Shown in pieces: positions 10,001 to 20,389 of a stretch of 28,861 nucleotides of DNA. The translations under genes were made by a program, and so were the position numbers. Source of the DNA: Lingula anatina (Eukaryota; Brachiopoda; Lingulata; Lingulida; Lingulidae); contig NW_019774192.1 in the NCBI RefSeq assembly GCF_001039355.2, positions 98,599 through 127,459 of the forward strand, in the 5' to 3' direction. The stretch's first letter is position 1, and each line of letters opens with the position of its first letter. Below the pieces are notes generated by a model that made no database searches, had not been told where the DNA came from, and was given only the letters and a program-made list of their open reading frames with translations.

Positions 10001-13000
10001 TCCGTCCCTGCGTAGAAGTGGCCATAGCCATGGTCCGGCATTGGGTGCTCGTCAAACAGCCCCCACTGAAGATGACCCCATTCATGGACAAGAGTGGTTC
10101 CTGAAATTTTGGAAATTGAAAATATGGGTCACTTGGTCAAGAAATAATTCACCTTGCTGTCTCGAACAAAAGAAAATGTTTGGTGTGTGTGTGTGTGTGT
10201 GTAGGGGGGATAGGCGCATTTTTTCCATTGTTACACTCGGCAAATGTGAAATAATATATGTGGTCAATTGTACGATAAAAATAAGGTTAAATGTAGAATT
10301 GTTTCTAGTTTTATATTTCGCTTGTAATAATCCTCGTATACTTAAAGGAGGGGAAAGGGGTGTCACCAAACTTCAAGGGCTGGGAAGATANNNNNNNNNN
10401 NNNNNNNNNNNNNNNNNNNNNNNNNNNNNNNNNNNNNNNNNNNNNNNNNNNNNNNNNNNNNNNNNNNCCCACTACCACCAACACGATCCGTCATTGTAAC
10501 ATCATACTTCTTTGGTCAAATCGGAAATCATACCTGGGTTTCCATAGAATTGCTCTGTTCTCTGTCTGTTCAAGATAAAGTCATGGGTGAGATGCATGTA
10601 CTCTCCTCTCTGCCCGCAGCCACGTGGCTGTTTTACATACGGGGTATCCCCGTACAGGGAGTTCGGCTTGTCCACGATCACGTGAGCTTTGTCGAGAACC
10701 TGCGTGGTTGCTTCGCGGAACTCGCCGGCAGCAGACCACGTGGAGGGGACCAGTATCGTAATGTTCCTGAAGTAGGCCCGTTTTTGCGTAGCTAAGTAAA
10801 GTGCACGTGATGCCTCGGTCCAATACGTCTGAAAGTAATTTGATATTTATTGAAATTTGCGCAACAACATATAGCACCTGTTCTGTGTAGGGCTTTTTTA
10901 AAGGTAACTTTTTAAAAAGTTTATAAAACCTATAGAGTTACACTGAGCTGAGTTGGACAATAATGCAAGCCTGTGCCGCTGTTAAACGTAAACCCCAAAA
11001 AGTTTATTACGGCGAGTTGTTCTTCTCCTTAGCATTCTGTTTAATAAAAATTAAATAAGAGATTTTTTTTTGCCTGGGCAGCCGCAGGTATGGACAAATA
11101 TACATCTATTTCATACATTTATAATAAATACCTGCAGGTTGACGCATTACACAAATTGCATTATTATCAGAGTACAAGTGAGCCTATCATACCAGCAGTG
11201 TTGTTATAAAAATGCAACGTGGAAAAATTGAGTAAAATATTAATAGAAATATGTCGCACATGGTTATCTGAACCAGCTGCCTTGCCTTTGTTCTGCTGGT
11301 GATACTGACGCTCTTTGTCCCTGCGTTTCTGTGTGCCGAACGCTTTTAATATTCGAAATATGAACCATAACCTTCATAAATGCTAGAAATTCCCTGGTGT
11401 TTCCACCAGTGGTCGTGGTAGGCAGATGTTAAGGTATTAGCAATTCACCCTTAGCCAAGAAAAGAAATTGGACTGATTGGGTAAAATAAAATAAAGTAAA
11501 GAAATAATGGAAAATATTATATATTGCAATAAGCGTTTTGTCTTCTTTATTCTTCTCGGGAAATACATCGTAAGTCCTAAATGTTAAGGGAGAAAACTTA
11601 TACTTGTTAAAGTAATTAATAGTGCATTTCTCTCACGCAGCTGTTTATATTCTCTTCTTCTCGTCATCTACAAAACAGCGCCGAACAAAGGGATTTGTCT
11701 TTTATCTTAAATCTTTATAGAGAAACAGCTGTGATAATTGCACTCTCTAATAGGAAAATTTCGTTCCTTCCATTTTTAAACGTAAAACTCAAACGCACCA
11801 TGTAATAATTATGTAGAAAAGAACAGCTTAGCGAATACATTTTTTGTTACTATATCTATATTTATGGGGCAAAATTATTGAACCTGAGCTAATTTCGTAA
11901 TCTTGTTTAATGGGGTCACCCGCAAGAATTCCACCCGAATTAAGGTAATCATCACAGTTAATGTAACGCAATATTACGATGAAAGCTTTGAAGTGCAGAA
12001 GGTGCGCACGTGGTGTGTCATTTAACCCATGACACTGAGTTTATAGGCAGGAACAAATTGAATTCAAACCCAAACAGTCGCGGTAGACTTTGAAGTAATA
12101 CGCCGAGAGAATAAAAATTCGATTGCTTTTTTCGGATTTTCCGCAAGAGACTTCTACATGTGTGAAGTTTGTTAAGCATATTAACAATTTTCTTTGCTTG
12201 AGAACTAGCGTTACTGACAGTTTATGTCGTGCTTTCGAGCGTTGTCGACAGTAATCACAGTTTCAATATTTACATGTCTTACAAGGCAAAATACATGTCT
12301 CTGAAAAGTTAACCACACCCTCCAATTGTGAAGGGCAAAAACTATGTGAGCGTTATATCTATATATACATATATAAACACAGGTGTGGAATTAAAGATAT
12401 ATATCGCAAACTAGAGCAGGTCATTTAAAGAGCTTTTTCGCGCAAAAAAATGTGGAGGGTCAACGCATCTAAAGGGATGATTTGCCCTGGCTAGTTATTA
12501 CATACCCTACTACACGTAGTTTAATTTATGCGTCATATTTTACAGAAAAAAAACTATGTATTATACAGAATTCAGTGATATCATTTTTTCATTTTCTCTT
12601 CTGTAAAGAGAGATTTTTGTGTAAAGAGAGATTCAAAAGAGCTCACACGGAAGAGTCGGTCATGCGATCGAGGGCCTCTGATAAGAGGCTCAAACCACGA
12701 TTCATGTCGCACAGGTAAAACATTTTGAGTTTCAGGTTTCTGTAGAAATGATTTATTTCTGTAAAATGATTTACCTTTATTCTCAATTTCAATACTGGAT
12801 GCTATATTGAGCTCAGCGTGCTTTCGCCGTTTGTTCTTTACCTTTAGAGTTGATTAATTCACATTTCTTTTCTTATCTAAACCAAGAATACCGTTTATAA
12901 TTCAACGAGATTTTATTGTTGTGCACTATTTCGCTGCACAATATATGGAACACGGCATGGGTCGTTGCACTGTACCTCTTTCTGTGTCACGTCTTTTCGT

Positions 13001-14154
13001 TTTCGCATCAAAAGTTTTGCCACTTATAATCAGTCCAATTTCATTCAACAGAAAATAATTAGATGTATTCTTTTTTTTTCTTTTTCCAATCTCCTGATAA
13101 ATGGGTGAAATGTAAAAGCTAGGTGGAATCACTCCTACTTTCAACCCCCCTCGCCCCAAAAATGGGGGGGGGGGGGGGAGGCAAAGAAGGTTGTATCTTA
13201 CACTTGGTACTGCGAAAAAATAGCTTTACGTTTTATTTAACACCCAGTCGCTCGGGTTTAGGGAGATCAGCCCTCCCCCCGCCCCCCTCCATATATCCGG
13301 GATCCACAGTTGAGCGCTTTTATACACGTACTATTCGCTATGTATACAATGCCAATGCGACCTATATTTGTTTACGAATGGGGGTGTACTTCGATCGCTA
13401 ACGTATTGGTACAGGTATTTTAAGGGCCGTGACACATTAGGTAAACAAAAGAGGGGTTATTTGTTTTATTTCAAACGCAATGTCGGACATATTCTGCCTG
13501 GAAGAACTGTTGAGTCGTCAATATTTGATATTGATTGGAGTTTGACATAAACGTGTCACCATGCGAAATTCTTACTACTTTCTGTAAAATGTAAACAAAA
13601 CAAAACAAAACAAAACAAACAAACAAAATAGCAACTCCTAATTATGGGCCCGCCAAAGGCGTCCGAAATACAACGGAGGGAGGTCGAAAATTCTATCAAC
13701 AGCAATAAGGAGAGGGTTACTCGGGACTCGCTACTAATACCCTCTGCATAGTATGACTTGGCGTTTTTTTGTCATTGTGTAATATAAAAGTACTGTGGAT
13801 GTGAACTGAAGCCCTTCCTGGTTCACAGGTAAATTAATGTCCTATATCATCTGCACTTCTATTTCGCAATACCATGTCTATAATTCGATGTCATTCAAAG
13901 TCATTTTGTTTTAAATACAAATCCATTTAAACAGTAATTACAAACAAAGTATAATGTTTTCCTACCTTAAGGTTCTTTAAAAGCTGGTCAGATTGGGGAA
14001 CAGCGTCTCCTATGGCAATTAATAATCCATCGTAGCCGTTGTTTTTCAAAACCACGGGCGATCGCCTGGCCAGTGGAATGTCCGGCGCTTTCTCGGACGC
14101 TGTCTGGCCAATGGTAGAGATGACCACGAAGAATAACGCTGTCCGCGCCGTCAT
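3448..14154 (-). CDS. CLCA: CLCA: calcium-activated chloride channel regulator, metalloprotease-VWA protein (14 exons, 1053 aa)
   Basis: Coding exons: 14154-13966, 10828-10534, 10100-9817, 9509-9374, 8909-8803, 8560-8333, 7669-7483, 7166-7057, 6741-6523, 6209-6068, 5766-5626, 5211-5029, 4823-4605, 4169-3448. They total 3162 bases with consistent phases and GT-AG borders, and no exon is missing. Order of parts: signal peptide (1 to about 20), N-terminal metalloprotease domain with HEWGH at 167-171, Cys-rich segment, VWA domain (about 323-500) with DISGS at 331-335, T402 and D432, beta-sandwich and fibronectin-III-like regions, transmembrane helix (about 925-948) and a 105-residue cytoplasmic tail. 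CLCA proteins are secretory-pathway proteases that self-cleave and raise calcium-activated chloride current through TMEM16A; they are not channels. The start is ATG 14154-14152; the upstream in-frame GTG is not used. At 1053 residues it is longer than the usual 900-950 because of the tail. An assembly gap lies in intron 2 only. Confidence 0.96.
6965..7012. repeat. (ATT)n microsatellite
   Basis: About 16 copies of ATT in the CLCA intron between exons 8 and 9, close to the exon 8 donor side. Confidence 0.95.
7057..8909 (-). CDS. CLCA: CLCA exons 5-8: von Willebrand factor A domain
   Basis: Exons 8909-8803, 8560-8333, 7669-7483 and 7166-7057. The MIDAS metal site is complete: D331-x-S333-x-S335 at the end of exon 5, T402 in NYTSIGNG of exon 6, and D432 in LVLITDGNE of exon 7. 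In mammals some CLCAs have lost part of this motif, while CLCA1 and CLCA2 use the VWA site to engage the channel. The intact site supports a metal-dependent adhesion or partner-binding role. The intron between exons 6 and 7 hosts an antisense tRNA gene. Confidence 0.93.
7979..8049 (+). tRNA. tRNA-Gly (anticodon CCC), inside a CLCA intron and antisense to it
   Basis: Glycine tRNA reading GGG codons. Anticodon stem CAAGA/TCTTG (8004-8008, 8016-8020) frames loop TTCCCAT with CCC at 8011-8013. The T arm holds GGGTTCGATCCCC (B box), the D arm TGGTGTAGTGGT (A box), and the discriminator is A8049. The acceptor stem pairs 6 of 7, with an A-C mismatch at the third pair. The body otherwise matches the conserved animal tRNA-Gly(CCC) closely. 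It lies in CLCA intron 6 (7670-8332) on the opposite strand. Confidence 0.9.
8056..8059 (+). terminator. Pol III oligo-T terminator of tRNA-Gly(CCC)
   Basis: TTTT begins 7 bases after the discriminator, as expected for an active Pol III gene. Confidence 0.6.
9817..10828 (-). CDS. CLCA: CLCA exons 2-3: zinc-metalloprotease domain
   Basis: Exon 2 (10828-10534) carries the WTEASRALYLAT and NITILVPSTW motifs. Exon 3 (10100-9817) carries HEWGHLQWGLFDEH at residues 167-180. That is the HExxH...D/E zincin signature of CLCA proteases: two zinc-binding histidines, the catalytic Glu168, and downstream acidic residues as the third-ligand candidates. All key residues are present, so self-cleavage is expected. 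The intervening intron contains the N-run at 10391-10467. Confidence 0.95.
10183..10202. repeat. (GT)n microsatellite
   Basis: Ten GT dinucleotides followed by a G-run, in CLCA intron 2. Confidence 0.95.
10391..10467. other. Assembly gap (77 N)
   Basis: Run of N inside CLCA intron 2, between a G-rich stretch and an ACCACC-like stretch. No coding exon is interrupted. Single unresolved bases also occur at 21817 and 25785, both inside repeats. Confidence 1.
10829..13965 (-). other. CLCA intron 1, no further gene seen
   Basis: 3.1 kb, AT-rich. Contains a 15-G run (13164-13178), a C/G-rich patch near 13270-13290 and an (AAAAC)n stretch near 13596-13627. Short open frames here lack family motifs or convincing splice borders. 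Confidence 0.6.
13596..13627. repeat. (AAAAC)n simple repeat
   Basis: Tandem AAAAC pentamers passing into AAAC tetramers, in CLCA intron 1. Confidence 0.9.
13966..14154 (-). CDS. CLCA: CLCA exon 1: signal peptide and start of the CLCA_N domain
   Basis: Encodes residues 1-63. MTARTALFFVVISTIGQ is a typical cleavable signal. It is followed by the family hallmark VVLKNNGYDGLLIAI, which marks the N-terminus of mature CLCA proteins. The exon ends in phase 0 at AAG|GTAGGA. Intron 1 is the longest in the gene (3.1 kb). Confidence 0.95.
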
Positions 14155-14200
14155 GTTGAAAGTAGTTTTATTTTCCCCCACAGCAGTCGTGCAGTGTGTG

Positions 14201-14220
14201 TATCTATATATATAAATATA
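14201..14220 (-). promoter_or_regulatory. TATA-like element of CLCA
   Basis: An A/T-only TATA-rich stretch about 50-65 bases upstream of the CLCA ATG on the minus strand. If used, transcription would start near 14175 with a very short 5' UTR. It could equally be a simple AT repeat. Confidence 0.35.
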
Positions 14221-15460
14221 TCTATGACGTGAGCTTAGGAAACCAAAACAAACCCGTCAAGCAAATGCAATTGTTCAAAACCAACGAAGTGGTTTTGTAG
14301 CTTTGTATGACAAGGTTCACTGCATGAAGCGATCTAAATGTTCACACCGGGGTGAGCGTGCACGCACATATATACACGCGGGCACGAGAGCGCGGGCATC
14401 ACAACAATGACGATGTGTCATACGTTGCGTAGGTTTGCTTGGCAAGTCTAAGCCTTTGTTTGGAAAAAGCGAATCAGCTGGTTGAATACACTGATCCATT
14501 CTGACCTCTGTTTTTGTCATGTATATTGTGTTGTCTTGGTCACGTGAGCCAGATCTTTGTTCGTGCTTTAATAGAACCAAATACACAAGGAAGAAGTGGT
14601 ATTAAACTGGAGTTTCGCCAATATTATATTTACCTGTGTCAGTTACGAATTCCTTGCGTATTTACCAGATAAAATAATTCTGTACAGGTGCGCGTATATA
14701 TTCTGCTGAAAATGATACCATCACAATTCCGCGTAAAGCTTTATTTTTTCAATAATAATAATAGTAAAAATAGTAAAAATAATAAAACGTTCCCTGTATT
14801 GAGCGAAATAAGCACAACAATATGCATTATGTAGAGCTGAAAAACTGGTACTCCGTTTTTAAATACTTAGGTCAGGGGCTGTAGGCTGAGTGAAATGCTG
14901 GGGGCAGCTGTTGAAGTCGTACAGTGTACCTGTCAGCAGGTTATTTGTACCGCCTCCGGTACCCGTCTCGATACTGACCGAAGGACAGACTCGGCCTCGG
15001 AGAAAGGAAAGCCTAACAGCTTGATAGATGCCCAAAAATTCTTTTAAAAAAATCTTTTCTTTTCTTTTCTTTTTTCTTTTTTCTTTTTTTTTTTTTTTTT
15101 TTGGGGGGGGGGGGGTTCACCTCCTCTACCACCACTTCCTACCCCCCGCATATTAGGGACCTGAAGAAAAACATTCTTGTTCTTAAATGCAATGAGGAAA
15201 ATAAAGAAAGAAAGCTTTCTTTTTCTTTTCCGATCCCACTGACCGTGAATGCGCTCAAGTTTGACCGGGTATACCCATTCTCGTACCTCACTTGCCAAGG
15301 TAAAGCTCCAGATAAATATTGACTTCTCGCCGTGCTCCATTGGTGTCATAATAAGTCATTATATATCAAACTAACCCAATTAGACATTTCCCCTCCCTTT
15401 GTGCATGTACTAAACCTTAAGCGACGGCAAGTTATTATTTCAACATAGGGGCCATTCCCA
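14221..15460. other. Intergenic, upstream of CLCA; no gene seen
   Basis: Holds a polypyrimidine tract with a T-run and 13 G (about 15051-15115; mirror-like TTTTC repeats that could form triplex DNA) and otherwise unique-looking sequence. Short open frames on both strands lack recognisable domains. Confidence 0.5.
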
Positions 15461-15615
15461 GACCCCATCGTACTAACTGTGGATCGATCTATCTCCAAGT
15501 AGATTATCTCTAAATTGCAATTCACTTAGATGTCCGTTACGCCTACTGAAGCTGTTAGGGGGTAATTAAAGATCGTTTAGCAGCTTCAGTAGGCGTGCCA
15601 GACATCTAGGCCGCT
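15461..15615 (+). mobile_element. Foldback (MITE-like) repeat, copy 1
   Basis: Contains the arm CGCCTACTGAAGCTG (about 15540-15554) and its reverse complement CAGCTTCAGTAGGCG (about 15582-15597) around a GGGGGTAATTAA centre, with outer segments GATGTC/GACATC that also pair. Shares the GACCCCAT edge, GATCGATCT, and the core CGCCTACTGAA...GGGGGTAATTAA with the inverted copy at 21006-21224. Outer limits are approximate. Confidence 0.6.
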
Positions 15616-15983
15616 TAAGGGGGGGGGTAGTAGGGTAAAATGGCCTTAAAATCATGTTTGTGATTTTTTTTGTATGTTAATATTTATCAAAAAGTATCTA
15701 ACATTGAATATAATAATGTTTTGGAGTTTGCACCGCAAAATGTGTCTTTTGATGAGTTTTTCAGAAAATGTTACAAAAACACGATTTTCTGGCATTTCAA
15801 AGCACCTAAACAAAATATATCTAGATGACAATAAGCATTGGTTCCATCTCATCGTATTACCGATAACAGGTAAATTTCTCAGCTAAGTATTTCTCTAATA
15901 AGATCTGCAAATCAGCCTGTGAACGTTTTTGGCTGTTTTAACAGCTTTTCAGGTTGACGAGATAAGTGAATCGGTTCCAAGTA

Positions 15984-16300
15984 CAGGCCCGTAGCCGGGG
16001 GGGGGGGGGGGGGGGTTCGAACGATCCACCCTTATTTCTGAGAAAAGGTCCGCTCTGAACCAAAATTTGCTCTAGGTTCTTTGTCATTTCTCAAGTCAAG
16101 TTGGGTCCACTTAGGGGGTTCGTTGTCTATTTAAAAGTTATATGGGGGAGCCTGTATGTAAATAAAGCCTATGTAGCCAGCTGATCGCTATCTCTGTCTT
16201 TTATGAAAACATAAAAATACATCACATGTAGGTCTCACGGTAAAAAGGTCCACTTTTTTCGGAAAAAGAATCCCCTTTGAAATTGTTGGCTACGGGACTG
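15984..16300. mobile_element. Non-autonomous DNA transposon (MITE) with 13-bp TIRs and 5-bp target duplication
   Basis: Ends CAGGCCCGTAGCC and (reverse) CAGTCCCGTAGCC match at 12 of 13 positions. They are flanked by the direct repeat AAGTA (15979-15983 and 16301-16305). The inverted similarity continues more loosely inward (for example AAAAGGTCC against its counterpart near 16250). It is 317 bp long with no open frame. CAG..CGTAGCC ends recall hAT-type elements, but those normally make 8-bp duplications, so the superfamily is left open. A 19-G run sits just inside the left end. Confidence 0.7.
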
Positions 16301-16305
16301 AAGTA

Positions 16306-17590
16306 TATCTCACTATCTGAGCAACCGAATGTACGAAAATTGCACTATATAATTGTTGTTGGGGATGTGAACTACAGAGAGATATCAGGGATTTTGGAGG
16401 AAATTGTTTGTTTGAAAGTTTGTTTGAAAGTGAAGTGAATAACCCATTGAAATATGGGGTAATTTAACACAAAAGACGATAAAGTCAAAATGAAATAGTT
16501 AAAGACAATTCTCTGGTATCCTTTTATAATTCTTTCACCCAGCTTTACGATGTCGTTTGAACCACTTGAATAGCTTTCTTGGTTATGGAGAAAATCTCAA
16601 AACCAATAACGGTATTTTCCCCCCATAATGGCGCTATGGACAGCGTCATCCATTGGAGATTGCACTTTTAGAATCTCTGTTTTAAATTGGCCTTTTGGGA
16701 AGTACGTTTTATATTTTCATAAAAACTTGTGAGAACAGGGCATTGTTTCTATGTCTTTGGTTGTTTTACTACTACTGCCCTTAAAAGCTTGAAGCAATTT
16801 AGCGAGAAACCTCTCGGAGATGGTTCGATCCTGTTAAATCAATGTAGGCATGGGAACCCAGTCATAAAATTTTATAAACAATTGGTTTGTGTTACAAGTT
16901 TTGTTTTTTAACGAGTATATGCTTAATGCCTGAATAGGCCTACTCCTAGATTTAAGATTAACTGATCCCGAATAGTGATAATGTACGTGTGCAAAAAAAA
17001 AAAAACAGAATAATAATTGCGGAGACGTGATAGAGAAATACAAGTCAAACACGTGTCTGTGGTCCTGAATCTTTCTACTTTTATTACAATTATGTGGATT
17101 AACAGGTCTAGTGTAGTTAACACGTACTGTCAAAAATCGAAATGTGTGAAACCAAGGAGTCCCAACAACTACCTCCTTGGTGAAACTAACTTTGGGTGAA
17201 AGATGTCCTCCATGCTGAACAACTGTCCATTAAGAATCAGAACCTTTTTTATCATTTTGCTCATTTTTTTGGTTCCTTCACCAAAATAAGAGATGTATCA
17301 GAGTTAGAAATAAAGATAAGTTAATATGACTACAAGTTGAGGTATTGAGGTATATAATATAATATAATATAATATAATATAATATAATATAATATAATAT
17401 AATATAATATAATATAAGGTAGTGATCGTGCACTACGAAGCCAATTAAAGTGAGAAACGTGTATCACAAAATATCATATTTTTGGTTTTTAAAGTGATTT
17501 CATTATGGTGATACTGTTTACAATGAATTGAATTCAAATACCAAATTTTAGAATTTGTAATTCTCAGCGACAGCAACCTTAGTGCTCCAC
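16306..17590. other. Intergenic, no gene seen
   Basis: AT-rich sequence with a small hairpin (ACCAAGGAG 17151-17159 with CTCCTTGGT 17173-17181) and the pentamer microsatellite. No exon with supporting motifs was found. Confidence 0.5.
17353..17417. repeat. (TAATA)n pentanucleotide microsatellite
   Basis: About 13 near-perfect copies of a 5-bp unit, downstream of the aerolysin-like gene. Confidence 0.95.
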
Positions 17591-17592
17591 TG

Positions 17593-17598
17593 TTTATT
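17593..17598 (-). promoter_or_regulatory. Poly(A) signal for the aerolysin-like gene
   Basis: AATAAA on the minus strand about 200 bases past the TAG stop at 17803-17801. Confidence 0.5.
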
Positions 17599-17800
17599 AC
17601 ATAAACCCAACCAGAAAAAAACGCCTTTGTGTGTTCGCTAAATACCTCTATAGGTATGTCATCAGAAAAATCTGAATACTGAAAAGAAAGGACAGTGGGA
17701 AAAAGAGACAAAAACCCAATCCGTGAAATTTAGCATAGCAGAGAAAGAAAAAATAAAGATATTCTAAATGAATAAGATTGACAGGTAATTGGACCAATTT

Positions 17801-20260
17801 CTACTTTTTGCTTCTGGGGATATTGGTTGGTTTCACGTCAGAACGGGTTTCCTGCATAACAAGGGGTTTGAACACATATTTATCATTAAACTGCTCAAAT
17901 ATATACTGCCACTGCCACAAACACAGGGTGCCCACAGGTTCAGTGATGGTGACAGTTCTGGTTATTTTCCGTTCCTGGCTCCATTGCGTTTCGTAGGAGG
18001 ATGAGTAAGAACCACTATAGGTGACGCTGGCTGTAATGACTTTTTTGGCCACTTCAATGGTCATTTCCCATGAATTTGTTAACGTCGAGGACTCGGTTTT
18101 AGTGACGCCAGAAGTGAATTCATACGACAAAGTCCCAGCGCTTACATGACCCCAACAGTTGATTTTAACCCATTGTCCGACAACTGATGGGTATGGAATA
18201 ACCTGAACTTTCTGGAGGTGATAGTTAACAAAGTCAAACTGCATATTTGCGAAAGTTCCTGCGTGTATCATCGTATCGGAATGCAAGCGTGGCATTTCAC
18301 CGTTATATGGGTACGGGTGAACATATTTGCCCCCAGAATGTTTGATGTAGCCCTTTTCTTGGTCGATTGCAAACAATGCAGAATTGTAGCAATTTGGGTG
18401 TGGGAAAATTGCTGTATTATCTCCTGGTTCAGCCCAGCCACCGAAGGGATTCAAACAATGTCCGCCACTGCCCACGACCTTCAGTTAGCCCCAGTGACCT
18501 TCCTTCTGATGCCATTCTAGTTCAGCCGCTTTGGGGCAATCGTCTGCACGGAATTTTTCATAATGATGGCCCCAAGACCACCAATGAGCATAGGCGTAAC
18601 ATCGGCCGCTAGACCTGTGCCTAACAAGGAACCTAGGGCTGACGTATCCCCCTGCAAACCAAAGTAACCGTCTGTCATTTACTAATTGGACGACATTATC
18701 ATACAAACCAGTCGTTCGCCATATTGGTTAATTAACCACTCAATCGAGCTGTTTCACAATCAATCAATCAACTAATGAAGTTATTGAAATTTTAATAATT
18801 TAATTACATTGTCATCCATACAACAAATGAAACGATTGAATAAATCATCGATCAATTGCAAAAAAAACATCAGCTGAAAAACTAATTAATAAACCAAGAG
18901 ATCACTAAAACGACCCTTCAACTTGATTACCAAACTAACATCGTTCCATGTCTCAACCTAAAATCGATCAATCAATCGATGAAACGACGTTAGGAAGCAA
19001 AACCGTCATCGATATATATCAGTTGAAGCAGTTCACTGAGTTTATTACCCCCTTTTTGCAAGGAAAATAAAGGGGTTGTCTTTCCAACCCCTTGTTACCT
19101 TATTTCAAGTGGCAAGAAAAAGAAATATAACACTAGCTTTTACCTTGACTGTGTTTTGCTATAGTGATTGACCTATTCAACTTGGCATGCGACTGATTGG
19201 AGAACACATTTCTTGCACTCTCTGACCTCCTTCGAATTTGGACCATTACAATTTCCATTAAATTACAATATGTGATAATCAACATCAAATTCATGAGTGT
19301 GAACTTTGAATTTTATTTCTTTTTTTTTTTTGTTTCATATTTGTCAACGAGCTTTCCTAGTCGTGCAATCCATCTGCGAAAAACAACCTTGGTTTTTCAG
19401 TTCAAGACTCAGAGATTGCAGATGTACATGTTCTTGGACATACAGGGGTATCATCTTACGTTGAATGGTTATTCATATACATACCAGAATGCGATCGGCA
19501 GGTTATCGGGTTTACTGGTTAAATATACATAATCTCAGAAGTTGATTTTCTTGCAATAATCAATAATAAACTTGTGTGCTACACTGTAGCTGCACGGTTA
19601 CTTGACAATTAATGTTTTCGGACCCTCACTTAAAACTGAATTCTTTGTTTTGATATTGATGAACTAAAAATCTCTGAAGCACCAAAGCTCAGCGATTGGA
19701 AGGGGCGCCTCTGTCAGGTATGTTATCAGTTTCTTAAAGTAGGCATATCCTTGTTTATTTAACTATATTTTGGACGACATATTAAGCAGTGGTTCCTCAC
19801 TAAATAATGCCTCGTACCAAACCTTTATTTTAATAGACCGCTATGGGTTTATCCTGAACTGGAGCGCTAAATATTTCGTCTTAAGATCAACTTTTAGGCT
19901 TCTACGGGGGTAGCTGTAGCAAAAACTTTAATTGAAGTTTCTAAAAGCAAGCAGTTCTAACAAAGGACATTACACACTTTGGGGTGGAGCGCGTTGGCCG
20001 ATCTCTCATTGGTCGAAATGAATAGAGCACGGAGAACAGTGGGCGACTATCTCTGTTACGGTCTCTGTTTAAATCTCGTTTTCCGGGAAACGTTCCTACA
20101 CTAGGTTAGGTCTAGCGTTCTAAGAGCTTTCAAATGGAAATGCAGTCAAAGGTTCGTGAAACCCCTTGGTAAGAGCAAGATCGACCTACGAAGCATGTTG
20201 GAACTTACCTTCGGCAACCGCCAGGCTGGCAAACAGCACTATAGCCAAGAACAAGTGCAT
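17801..20260 (-). pseudogene. Aerolysin-like beta-pore-forming protein gene with an in-frame stop
   Basis: Two exons: 20260-20209 encodes the signal peptide MHLFLAIVLFASLAVAE, and 18651-17801 encodes the rest. They join as GAAG|GTAAGT to TTTGCAG|GG in matching phase, and the frame ends in TAG. The 300-codon frame has one interruption, TAA at 18487-18485 (codon 73). After the signal, residues about 19-165 contain three spaced Ser-Gly motifs (near 31, 79 and 123), suggesting a threefold, trefoil-like recognition lobe. Residues about 170-290 show the alternating Ser/Thr-rich strands and closing Trp-Gln-Trp segment usual in aerolysin-family pore modules. Such secreted proteins oligomerise on membranes, and in molluscs relatives act in immunity. 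Promoter, splice sites and poly(A) signal look intact, so this could be a recent nonsense allele, a sequence error or a young pseudogene. Family placement is from pattern only. Confidence 0.68.
18652..20208 (-). other. Intron of the aerolysin-like gene
   Basis: 1557 bases with a good donor (GTAAGT) and acceptor (pyrimidine tract then GCAG). The part near 18745-18990 is rich in ATCA/ATCAAT words, and there is a perfect 9-bp hairpin, AAGGGGTTG with CAACCCCTT (19070-19078 and 19085-19093). No nested gene seen. Confidence 0.6.
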
Positions 20261-20378
20261 AGTGGCGTTCAGTAGTACGGGGCTTCTTGCTGCAACTGTC
20301 GCGTCCTTGGTGGGTTCTCTTGGGTCCCTGCGTCTCCGGTGGATGAGGTAGGGTGAGGAGTTGTGCTTCGAGGGTTCG

Positions 20379-20386
20379 TATTTATA
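20379..20386 (-). promoter_or_regulatory. TATA box of the aerolysin-like gene
   Basis: TATAAATA on the minus strand, about 120 bases upstream of the signal-peptide ATG. This gives a transcription start near 20350 and a 5' UTR of roughly 90 bases. The match to the consensus is good. Confidence 0.6.
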
Positions 20387-20389
20387 CAT

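Noticed and set aside
10041-10499. 152-codon plus-strand open frame over the gap
   Set aside because: Runs through N bases and lies antisense to CLCA exon 3 and intron 2.
14155-14181. Upstream in-frame start for CLCA
   Set aside because: The codon is GTG, not ATG; the next codon that can start is ATG at 14154-14152, directly before a good signal peptide.
15044-15349. 101-codon minus-strand frame
   Set aside because: C-terminal half is translated poly-C/poly-A tract; the rest has no motif.
17445-17711. 88-codon minus-strand open frame after the aerolysin-like stop
   Set aside because: Overlaps the predicted 3' UTR and poly(A) signal, has no motif and no splice link in phase.
18473-18499. 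A 20-base GTCACT...CTGAAG segment that would splice out the TAA in the aerolysin-like gene
   Set aside because: Far too short for an animal intron, and its length (20) would shift the frame.
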